Origin: Cavenderia fasciculata
Lineage: Eukaryota; Evosea; Eumycetozoa; Acytosteliales; Cavenderiaceae
Direction: 5' to 3'
NCBI RefSeq assembly: GCF_000203815.1
Contig: NW_004457735.1
Span: forward strand, 372,001-436,000
DNA length: 64,000 bases
Shown here: piece by piece, positions 50,075 to 60,483 of the stretch
How the letters are laid out: each line of letters begins with the position of its first letter
Numbering within the stretch: the stretch's first letter is position 1
The notes under the pieces: generated by a model
Database searches by the model: none
What the model was told of the DNA's origin: nothing
What the model saw: only the letters and a program-made list of their open reading frames with translations
Position numbers and translations under genes: made by a program

Positions 50075-50223
50075 TATTTGTATAAATAAATAAAAGTGAA
50101 ATGAAGTGCACTTGTTTTTTTTTCATCATTATTTTGTCTCTTTGAAAAAAAAAAATATCTTCTTAAAACAAAAATTATTTAATTTATTAATTTATAAATC
50201 TATTTGTAAAACTAACTCATAGT

Positions 50224-51028
50224 TTAGTGGAGAGGAATCAAACCAAACCTAATATTATTAAAATAAAATTGATTGATATCAAAATCATTAAAATTGATTA
50301 TTTGATTGAATTGTGGATCATGTTTATATTTAGAGATGATATAGTAGGTGTTGAATGGATGTAGATAGTAGTCGGTGGTGTTGTCTGGATTGGACAATTG
50401 TAATGGTTGCATTTGATATTGATCTCTTTCAGGACCATCATAAAATCTTGAGTAGTTTTTAAGGGTCCAGTCAATCACATTGGATATTTGACAACGATTA
50501 AATGTTGAGTAGAATGGTGGCAGTGTTAATAATTGAGAGACCATCTTGGAGTTGGTTGTGAGTGCTTTAAAATCATTCCAATATGATTCAAATCGAGTTT
50601 CATCACTACTGACATAATACAATGCATTTAAAAGTTTAATTTTTTTGTCATCTTGAGCACCTTGAAGAATATTAGTATTCTTTGAAAAGCATTCTCTTGC
50701 CAAATAATCTGTCACTTTGAATTGATTGTTTTTGGCAGCTTCAGTGAATGAATCTACAAAACCGCCAAAATCAAATGATGGCAAACATTGCACAACCTTG
50801 ACCAATCCATTCTTACTTGCTGCCATTAATGTGTCTTTAATCTTGGTGATAGGGTATGATGGAAGATTTCTAATTGATCCCAACAAGTTATCGTTTAAAA
50901 GATGAATTTCATCTTCACAATATCCAAATCTTGAGAGTATGATCAAAGGATGAATAGGTTGTTGGGTGTTGAATAGTTGGTACTTGATAATCATTTGAAT
51001 GATTTCAAGTGATGGTACTTTTTTTTAC
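50224..51028 (-). pseudogene. 3' third of an ankyrin-like family gene
   Basis: The frame runs from about PSLEIIQMIIKYQLFNTQQP to the normal end (FYDGPERDQYQM, FGLIPLH), with Asp replacing Asn in the signature motif. Family homology ends at about 51028, where sequence coding on the plus strand begins. Exon 1 and most of exon 2 are absent. Confidence 0.7.
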
Positions 51029-51029
51029 A

Positions 51030-51594
51030 ACAGATTCAGAGTATTATGCTCTCAACATATCGAGTGGAGATCTTATCAGCTCGCACCCCATCGATTTTTT
51101 CAATGGAGATTTGGTAGAATTGAATGGTGTTATTCAACCAACATCAACTAGTGATGAATTTCTACTGATTGGCGGTAATATTACAGATGTTGGTGAATCT
51201 TATATTCCAATCATTTGGTCGTATAATGTAGTCGTACGTATTATCATTATTGCCAACAACAATAATGATCAGAATAATAATAATACTCTCTCTATTTCTA
51301 TATCTCTTCCTTTTGTCACATGTTTAGACCAATACTCTTGTCCAAAAGTCATTCATTGATATCAAGTTTCAACAAATGTATTACCAATGGGATGTTCAGA
51401 TGGCAACATATGATTCAATCAACAATATAGTTTACTTGAATGCCGATTATAAAGGATATCCAGTATTGCTAAAATTTGATTATAATCAACAAAAAGAGTA
51501 ACTATTTCCATATATTTCAACTTTTGTTAATTATTGTCTGCTATTATGTATATCTATCTTGTTGTCCAGCGGAAGATTAGAAATCTAATGAATG

Positions 51595-51639
<45 letters not shown>

Positions 51640-52183
51640 TAGAGATGTAATAAGTTTACCAGGTACAGGATGGTATATACAATCATCGTACAATGAAACA
51701 ACCAATATGTTTTATCTTGGTGGTACAAGCCAAGTAGCAAATCAATTAAGTCAGATGGTAGTTGCCACCTACAACACGGTGACTGGAGATACATCGTCAC
51801 ACATCATTCAATTTGATATACCCAATACCTGTTACTACTCGATTGTGATGTATCAATACAACTCCAAGTTCTACGCTGGACTATATGCTGAAACTGGTTC
51901 TTGCCCATCATTTATATTTGAAGTAGATATTGTTGGAAACAATTCGACACTACTAGCCACCATCCCAAATGGCAACGCCGCTCCATTCGATGCCTATATA
52001 TATTTTGTAATCGATAATATCAATGGATATCTAGCCATGTTTTCAACGAGTGTTGAAGATTATAAACTCCTTGAAATTTGTATGGTCAATCTGAATACCT
52101 ATCAAGTTGAACAATATGCTATACCCAACGTACTTTACGAGATCAGTTCGAGTCTCCACGAGTTTTTAATGACTCTATCCTAA
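51030..52183 (+). pseudogene. 5'-truncated propeller-like protein gene
   Basis: Three exons: about 51033-51233, 51328-51497 and 51643-52183. Phases join cleanly (SYNVV to TNTLVQKS, QQKE to DVISLPGTGW). The product has spaced repeats such as SEYYALNISSGDL, NIVYLNADYKGYPVLLKFD, NMFYLGGTSQVANQ and FYAGLYAETGSC, suggesting beta-propeller blades. I do not recognise the family. No signal peptide or original start exists: the 5' side is cut at the junction with the antisense ankyrin-like fragment. By chance an ATG at 51012 lies in frame across the junction. An (ATT)n tract fills the last intron. Confidence 0.55.
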
Positions 52184-52462
52184 TTTAAATAATAAACCAG
52201 TTAAATAAATACATTCCATTATTTTTTAAAGATTAATTCATTAATCGTATTCCCCATCCATGAGAAATATAAATATCATGAAATAAAAAAGAGCAAAGAG
52301 AAACATGTTGATTATGTAATTACATATATATATATATACATATTTATTCGTTTATAGTTTATATTTTATATTTGTTGTTGGGTACCAAAATGATAATGTT
52401 ACTTTGCGTGTGTGTGGTTGGTGTGTATGTATGTATGTATTATTTATCTTTACAAGGAGTTA

Positions 52463-55400
52463 TTAATTTGATCTTAAAATGAGACAAGTATAGGAACGAG
52501 CTATAGCAGATACCAATTCACTATTATTATTATTATTATTGGATGACTTTACAACATTATGTAATGTTTTCAAAAGTGATGCTAAAATCGATCTATTTTC
52601 ATCTGTTATTTTAATAATCATTAATTTAATTGCATTTAATCTTTTATCTAATTCTTCAATTTCTGAAAAAGTAATAGAAAATAGAAATTAATAAATGAAT
52701 AAATGAATTAAATTATCCCAACATTTTAATATTATTAATGTTTACATACTTTCAGCTAATAACCATTCTTGATAAGCTTGTTTTGTAATAAATGGATCAT
52801 TTGATTCTCTAAAGAAATGTTTTAGCAATTCAGATGTCATGTAAACATCAACTTGATCTGCTTTCATTGCAGTTCCATTAACCTTTAATGAATCACTATA
52901 AAACTTTCCTTCAAATCCAGAGGCAATGTTTGCACTTTGAATCAAACCTTCTGCTGTCAACTCTGACAATGCATCCAAATAAGTGGCTGTCTTTGCCAAT
53001 ATAGGTGATGATGAACTACGTTGGCCAAATGGGAATAATACATCATACTTTTTAATCATTGTTTCCATTACCAATGATCCTTGTATTTGACCAGTATTTG
53101 AATTGTTGTCTGATGAAGAGGAAGAAGAAATATTCATATTTGATAATTGACTACGTTGTTTTGGTGATTGATCAATTGCTGATATTACAATAGGTGTTGG
53201 TGGTGCTTTTGATATAACTGGTGATGACTTGTTGTTATTACTATTACTATTAATATTATTGATTGATGGTGAATCTGGTTTAATTGATACTGGTTTAACC
53301 AATGGAGATGCTTGTTCGGGCTTCACAATCACATTGTTGTTATAATTGTTATAGTTGTCTTTTGGTGGAGATGGTTGATATTGGGTGTTGGTGTTGGTGT
53401 GTGGATTAGGTAGAGGTTTTGGAATTGATCCTGATCCTGATAATACTACCAGTCCAGTCTTGTACCCAGTTAGTGGTGGGGTATTGGTATTCATATTTGT
53501 CGGCTTGTTAACTGCTATACTTGTAAAACTATTGGGAGATGATTGATGCTGATGGTGCATGGATTGTTGTAGAGGAGATGATGCACGATCTCCACCACCA
53601 GTAGAGTTGGCCAAAATTGGAATTGGACTGGATGCTCTATGATGTTGAGTAACCGGACTCATTGGCTTGTTGTTGACCTGTTGTTGTTGTTGTTGTTCAC
53701 GTAGATTATGAGATGATCCAGATGAAGAACTACTTCCAATAGAATTTGTCTTTTTTTCAGAGGTTGCGTGGAGTTGGTTAAATAGCATGGGAGGTGAGTG
53801 TTGAGGAGATGAAGAGTAGGTAGGTTGGTGTTGATGTTGTAGTTGCTCTAGGTTCTGAATACTCGTGTTATTGATAGAGTTGAATGTTTTGACAGTCTGC
53901 TGGTCATGCAGGGCGTGGTAGAGCATATGTACTTGATGCTCAAGTCCACGCACACGTGCAACGTCGACCATACGCTCATCGGTGATGAGGTCGGTGCCAC
54001 ACTCGAGAATCTGTGAGATACCCGACACATAAATCTCCGATGCGATACGCGACGCCTCTCTTCTAGCCAACTCACGTACCAAATCTTGTTTGACCCCTGC
54101 GTGATCTTTAATACGCGCCGAACACGACTGGAACACTGGATGCAACTTAAAGTAATCGGAAAAGATTCCGTCTTTTACTTTAAGATAGATACGTTCCAAC
54201 TCTATATCCCATTTAGACAAGTCCCTTTCGATAGTGTTACAAGCTTCGTATAACCGTGTCACATCATTACACACCGATACGAAACGGTCTCTTAATTCAC
54301 GAACACTACGTTTTTCAATCTTGAGGAATGAGATGGCACTTTCAATTTGACGGTGTTGGCGATCTAGCTCCATTACACGACGCGACTTTTCAGCCTTGGT
54401 CTTGAACGATAGTTTCTTCTTGTGTGCTTCTTCCAACTGGCTCTCTACACCTTGTTTCTGACGCTCCAATTCATTCATAAAGTTGGTGACCGTTGTCTTG
54501 ATGGCATCGCAGTCTGCCACAATCGCTGCATTCTGACGCAGTTCGGCATTCACTTGACGCTTTGTCACACGACGTTCCAAGATCGAGTGTATTTCTGTCG
54601 ACAGACTATGCAACGAGCTCGTCAACAACACACGGTTCTTAAACTGTACCCTCTCTATTCGGTACTTGGCAGTATTCAGTACCTCGATAATCTTTGTATT
54701 AATGTCATCTGTAATCACACCAGTCTGAGCAGTTTGCAATAAATTATTAATTGATGAGTTGAGTTGACTATCTCTTTTAAGTGGTTGTGGTTGAGATTGT
54801 TGTTGTGATTGAGATAGTGATGGTTGTTGTTGCAAAGGTTGATGTAAATTATTGGTAGATGTTGATATTGAGTGTGACTTCATTCTTCCAATCACTGGAG
54901 ATATCTTTTTATCCAGTCCTTGTCCCTGACCAGCTGCTGTGGCAGCCGTATTAGCAGTCCTCTGGATCTGTTGTGGTTTAGTTGTTATAAACGTTTGTTG
55001 ATATTGATCAATATCAACTGGTGCACCAGTACCTCCACTTGCTCCACCTCCACCTGCACCGGCACCTTTAAGTAATTGAATCTTCTTTTTCTTTAATTCC
55101 AAGTCACCCTTGACTTCATTTAATTGGTTGTCCATCTCTTGAATATGCGATGAATGGTCTTTAAGATTATCCTTTGTCTTTTTATACTCTTTCATTAGAT
55201 TGATTAACTTTTCCTTTGTAATGGTTACTGTTGCCTCTGATGATGCAGATGCAGATGTAGTTGGTGTCGGCTTGGTTGGTGTAGAGATGATGGGTGCATT
55301 AGAAGCAGGCGAGGTAGATGAAATAGATTGATGGTCATGATGATCCAATGCAGCCAAATTATTTGCCAAATCTTCCAATAATGAATCATACACTATATCT

Positions 55401-56010
55401 TTGTTGTTGTTGTTGTTGTTGTAATGACTGCTACCATGTGCATCATCTACAATGTCAGCTGAAGATCCAGCATGAACACTATTCATCTTTTGTCTTTGTT
55501 GTTGTTGTTGTTGTTGTAATTGTAATTGTTGATGTCTTGATAATTTTGATAGTTTTTCTTGTTCTTCGGTAAAGTGAGTAAAGTCTTCAGAGGTCTCTAT
55601 CATCTCTCTTGACAACGGTCCAATGACAGATCTTCGCAAGACGTCCCTCAAATCGGATATCTCATCAATCAATTGTCCACTCTTCTTGTCGTTCTTGTGC
55701 AATGTATTTGTATTGATCGTTCCACCAAAATCCCATCCAGTATCATCGTTTCTCTCCTTTTCCTTGTCAAAATCTACTATATTATTTGTTTCTTTCAAGT
55801 ACTATAAAGTAAATTATAAATTATTTAAATAATATAATATAATAAATAAATAACAAGACAGGAATATAAGAAGAATTAATTGATCAGTTAATTAAATTTA
55901 ATTTCGATTTAAATGTGAATCTATCAATCTGTACATACCTTTTTCCCATTATTATTATTATCATCCTTTAGTGATGATGATGATGTATGTGATACCAACT
56001 TGGTTGCCAT
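52463..56010 (-). CDS. Coiled-coil protein with C-terminal RhoGAP-like domain
   Basis: Exons 56010-55939, 55801-52750 and 52662-52463 total 1107 residues and keep phase (0, then 1). Exon 1 is MATKLVSHTSSSSS-like. Low-complexity Gln, Asn, Ser and Pro tracts alternate with two folded parts. One is a helical region with coiled coil (KEKLINLMKEYKKTKDNLKD; then SLSTEIHSILERRVTKRQ to YFKLHPVFQSC), possibly a BAR-like or dimerising module. The other is the C-terminal 190 residues with RhoGAP features (ILAKTATYLDALSELTAEGL, SELLKHFFRESNDPFITKQA, ENRSILASLLKTLHNVV). RhoGAPs speed GTP hydrolysis by Rho/Rac GTPases and shape the actin cortex. The usual arginine-finger site (GxFRxxG) reads EGLIQSANIAS, so catalysis is doubtful. 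The last exon is required to complete the domain. Confidence 0.75.
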
Positions 56011-57037
56011 CCTTTGGTATCTTGGTGTCTTTTGACTGAATAATTACTGTTGACTGTTGTTTAATAATTAAAAGAAATTAATTTACAAACAAACAAACAA
56101 ACAATCGATTGTATGTTTGATGTGTTGTATATGTTTGTATACAACCTAGGAGGTGGTAGCTAGAATAATAGAGTAGGTAGGTACTAATAATAATAATAAT
56201 AATATTAAAATAAATTAATATTTAATATTACTACTTCTTGAAATGGGTCGGGGAGTAAAGATGAGGGAGGGATAAGATAGAAATACTACTACTCTCTCTC
56301 TCTCTTTTATTATTCCTGTTCTCTTAATGATTGATTGATTGATTGATTGATATTTGTTGATATTTTGAACAAACAAATTTGAAAAAAGAGATAATTGATT
56401 TGATTGATTATGAGTTGATTGGACAGATAGGTAGGTAGGTAACTGCGCTATTCTATTCTTGTCTCTCTCTCTCTTTTAATGAATGAATGAACGAATGAAC
56501 GGATGGATAGATACAGATATACATTATATATATATTCAATAATAATAATAATAATACCCATCATTCGTTCTTTGCTAGCCTACCCCCCCCCCACCCTCCA
56601 TTATGTTCATCATCATGATTAAAGGAGAGGAGGGGGTGTGTCCGATATTTTTATAAAGGTGAGATGGAGTAGAGGGGTGTGTGTTGTGAAATTAAACATG
56701 TTTGTTTGTTTGTTTGTCTATATCATATATATATATACATATTTTATCTGTGTGTATATGTGCGCGTTCTTATATCTCTTTTTCTGTCTCTTTTTTTTAT
56801 TTTAATTTGTTTTTTATTTTTTTATTTATTTTTTTATAAATACTTTTAATTAAATATTATAAGATATCTAGTTATCTCTTCTCTTTTATCTATTTATTTA
56901 TTTGTTTGAATTTATCTCTTTTTTTTTTTTTTTCTGCGGGTATTGATTCTTTGTTATAATTATAATATTTACAATGACTGCTCTTTTGAAGAAGGATTGA
57001 TTTTGTGTCACACAAGATCAATTAAGTGATTAACTGT
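56011..57037. other. Low-complexity intergenic DNA
   Basis: Upstream of the RhoGAP-like gene. It holds (AAAC)n, (AATA)n, (GATT)n, (GAAT)n, (CT)n and poly-T tracts and a C8 run at about 56584. No gene is seen. Confidence 0.6.
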
Positions 57038-57259
57038 CGGCAAGAAACGGAAGGAGGACTCCTTGCCGAACGGTGCACTCAACCCTCACTCCTTCTCATT
57101 CCTCTTGCCTGACTCCTTAAACAACCGTATCCTCTGCCTCATCGGAAATATATTAAAGATGGCATTGTCTTGGAGTGAGGGTTACATTGTTTGTTGTTGT
57201 TTTGGCTCCGATACTGGGTTCTATCAATTATTGATACGCGCGTATCAAAAAGACCCCAG
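57038..57259. ncRNA. Candidate structured RNA or foldback island
   Basis: A GC-rich island stands in AT-rich DNA. CGGCAAG at 57038-57044 pairs with CTTGCCG at 57062-57068. AACCCTCACTCC at 57081-57092 pairs perfectly with GGAGTGAGGGTT at 57172-57183. TTGATACGCGCGTATCAA at 57231-57248 is an 18-bp palindrome nested in CTGGG/CCCAG arms (57214-57218, 57255-57259). ACTCCTT occurs three times. The order (local hairpin, long-range stem, terminal hairpin) is RNA-like, but I match it to no known RNA class. Strand is undetermined. It could instead be a small foldback transposon; a 65-codon open frame in the same place looks incidental. Confidence 0.35.
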
Positions 57260-57663
57260 ATATTTATGTTTTTAGGGATTGATCCAAACAACACCTTTGA
57301 ACAAAAAAGGTCAAAACAATCTCTCCCATCCCATCTATCTTGACATTAAATGAATGTGTCTCAAATAACATAAATAAAATAATAAAGAATACTTACTCCA
57401 TCATCCAATTATAGATCAGTATAGATCTATACTAACTAAACCCAATCAAATCAAATCATATCAAAACAAAATTCAATCATTTTCCCCCTACAATGATTTC
57501 ACCCCTTGGTCAAGCAAGCAAATAGATAAAGATTTACGCCGCACGCAAACCACCTGCTGTAGCTTACTCTACTTCCTTTAATATATCTCTCTCTGGTATT
57601 ATTTTATTTTTTATTTCAATTAAACTTTTTAGAACCGTCTTCTCTTCTTGAATACAAAATTTA
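57260..57663. other. Intergenic region before the KH-like gene
   Basis: AT-rich upstream sequence, with a pyrimidine-rich stretch near 57480-57600. No gene or clear regulatory site is seen beyond the AT-rich character. Confidence 0.4.
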
Positions 57664-60044
57664 ATGGAGACAAGCATTCGTGAGCAAGAATAGTAGTAGT
57701 AGTAATAGTAGTAATAATGGAGGTGTAGTATTATTGCAAGCATTACAACAACAACAACAACCAAATGTAGCACAAGCGACATCGTCGACGATATCAACAA
57801 CAACATCAACTACAGCTCAAACACAAAATGTTGTACAACCATTGATTCCTTTTCCTCCTCAACAACAACAACAACAACCACAAAATATGATGCAAATCCA
57901 AAGACATTTAGGATCATCAAAGATAAAGTTTATTTTTGAAAAGAGATTGGATAATATTAAAGAGTTGGAGAAATCATATGATGGTCTCAAAATTGAAGCA
58001 AAAGGTGAAAGATTAGACATTGACATCGATGTTGATAAAGATGTACAAACAAACTAAAAGTTACTCAACAGGTAGTTGGAATGGTTGCTGAATGGAGCTT
58101 TGAAACAATCAATCTATACGATGTTTATAGAGAGGTGGCATCGACCATATCTACTCGTTTAAAGGCTCGTAGTTTAACCGATAAATGTTACATTTACAGT
58201 ACATGTTGCAGATTCTATTGAATTTGAACATCTAAGAGATGTTACCATTCAATTCCACGGTATCACTCCTCATGTTAATAGGATCAAAGATCAAATCACT
58301 CGATCAATGGTACCTGTTAGTCACCCTCCTACTACAGCTACATACCAATCACTCTATGCATTGATATCATCTTCCCAAGGTGTCAAACTACACCAATCTA
58401 TTAAAAACTCCAATGCCTTTCTTCAAGATAGAGTTGATTCTTTTATACTACACGCTCTCAACCAAACTGGTTGGACTGAAGCTGATAATATTATCAATGC
58501 ATGGTTAAATGGAACAATTTCAATGACCTCTCCTATCCCCACCATCTCCATGACCACTTCCTCCATTTCTTCTTCCAATACTATCCGTTCTGTCTCCTTT
58601 GCTCCCCTTCCTTCCTCCATTTCCTCATCTGCTTCATCATCCTCTTCCTCTGTACCATCTTCTTCCACTTCTTCTACACTCTCTTCATCTTCTCCACCAT
58701 TTACTCCATCATCATTGGTGGGAGGAGTAGGGAAATCTGTGCCAGGTATATTGGTTCTGCCAAATACCAAACCTAGCTCTGTTTTTGTCCCACAGCAACA
58801 ACAATTACAACAACAAATACTACAAGAACAACAACAAAAACTACAAGAACAACAAAAACAACAACAACAAAAACAACAAAAGCAACAACAACAAAAGCAA
58901 CAACAACAAAAGGAAACTACTGGAAGAAAACAACAAGTCAAGGCTACATTTAACAAACAATATTTGCCATACCTCAAGTTTGAATTTTTTAATCAACAAA
59001 GGTTATGGGTAGATGCAAGAGACAAACAACAACTAAAGGGTCGATTTGAAAACCCCACGAAAGATGGTACTATCACCATTTCAGGAGAACATTGTAAAGA
59101 GATTAAAAAGATTATTCAAGACCATATCAATGTCATTCACTCTAAATGTGTTGAAATCAAACTTCCCTTTTCCTATTCAATGTATAAGGATCATCTTATG
59201 GTTCGTGCTAGATCTAAAAAGGTAAGAGATTAAACATACATACAATACTAAAATAAGGTAACTAATAATTAATTTATTAATTTGTTTATTTTTATTTAAT
59301 TATTTATTTAGATTCATGTTTGTTGGAATAATTTTTATAATCCACAAGAATGGAGAGGTGGAGATTATAATTTTTACCTACAACCTGATAAACAGAGACA
59401 AGGAGGTTTAACGAAAACTATATCTCAAAATATTGGTAGTGGTAGTGGTAGTAGTACAATCAAAGGAATGGATCAATACCAAAAACTTGATTTTTATATC
59501 ACAGGTACCAATCTAGAAGATATTCAAGATACTGCTAGATACCTCATTTATCTTTCAAAATGTAAAACTACAATACCTCTAAGTGAGCAAGAGAAGGTAT
59601 TTGTATTTACAGAATTTAAAAGTGATGAACATGTACTTTTGACGAGAACCAAGTCTGCAATCGTCATTGAAACATTAACTGAAAGTACTCTTAATGAAAT
59701 GGAATCTAAAATTAAAAGTTATTTAGCTTCATTGAAAAAAGTATGTAGAATTATTATTATTATTATTATTAGTAAAGTTTTGACTGGTTTTATATAATAA
59801 GAATAATAATTAATACCTTATTTATTTATTTAAGGTAATGGAAAAAGAGAGAGAATTGATTGCCCCAGACGCCGCTGGTCAACATCAACTAAATTTAAAG
59901 CCAGTTGAAGTTGAGAAGTCCACCCTTTTGACCAGAGACGACAAGTTTTCTGAAAGATCAGAGGACTCCTACACATACGCCACAACCAACAACCTAAAAC
60001 AAGATTACATCTCACATCCTCCTCCTCCCAACTTGGGAAGATGA
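57664..60044 (+). pseudogene. Degenerate, short paralogue of the macro-domain gene
   Basis: Exons about 57664-59221, 59312-59740 and 59835-60044. Donors are GTAAGA and GTATGT, and later phases match the downstream paralogue. The ATG at 57664 is out of frame with the coding frame (SKNSSSSNSSNNGG) after a few codons. HLGSSKIKFIFEKRLDNIKE and YDGLKIEAKGERLD match the neighbour, but a base is lost near 58047 and two more near 58186 (DKYVTF becomes out of frame). About 45 residues between them are therefore read wrongly before the frame is restored. The rest is open: TEADNIINAWLNG, a Ser-rich linker, a poly-Gln stretch, GTITISGEHCKEIKKIIQDH and a KH-like domain. The last exon diverges into a short tail (ending HPPPPNLGR), so no macro domain follows. 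Confidence 0.65.
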
Positions 60045-60483
60045 AGATGAGGAAGAGGAAAAGCCAATCTAATCACCATCACTTTAAAAAAAAAATATAT
60101 ATTATGATTTTCCATACTTTTTAAATCAATGTAATGCATATATTTATAATATAATATTTGTTCTATTGCAAAATGTTGCAAACATCTCGTAAAATATCTA
60201 GAGGATCGCAATTACACCTATCGATCCCCCCTCCACTGATCAAAAATTATTGGGGAAATCACACCACCAAATCAGGATCAAAAAAAAAAGACAACAACAG
60301 TCTGTCAATCTCCCTGCTTAAAAGAGAATGAAGACTCATTTTGAAGATGAACATTATCCCCCCCAAATTTATTTGTATACTTTTATCTATTTCTATCTAT
60401 CTATCTATATATCTTGTAAATATTATTATTATTATTATTATAACTTGTTAACATTAATTAAAAAAAAAAAAAAAGACAAAACT
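60045..60483. other. Intergenic region between tandem paralogues
   Basis: About 440 bp, AT-rich, with (ATT)n near 60421-60440 and a poly-A tract just before the next start codon. No gene is seen. A frame open from 60328 into the next gene is judged to be 5' untranslated sequence because it is low complexity and absent from the paralogue. Confidence 0.5.

Noticed and set aside
54422-54742. Plus-strand open frame antisense to the RhoGAP-like gene
   Set aside because: Opposite a conserved coding exon, with no splice or domain support.
57063-57275. Possible 65-70 codon protein in the GC-rich island
   Set aside because: No ATG at its start, no known motif, and the base pairing explains the region better; coding cannot be fully excluded.
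58423-58977. Cys-rich antisense open frame
   Set aside because: It is the reverse strand of a CAA-rich (poly-Gln) coding tract, which always yields apparent Cys runs.
60328-60483. N-terminal extension of the macro-domain gene with a hydrophobic stretch
   Set aside because: The open frame is low complexity (Tyr and Lys runs from ATT and A tracts) and has no counterpart in the twin gene; the ATG at 60484 fits better.
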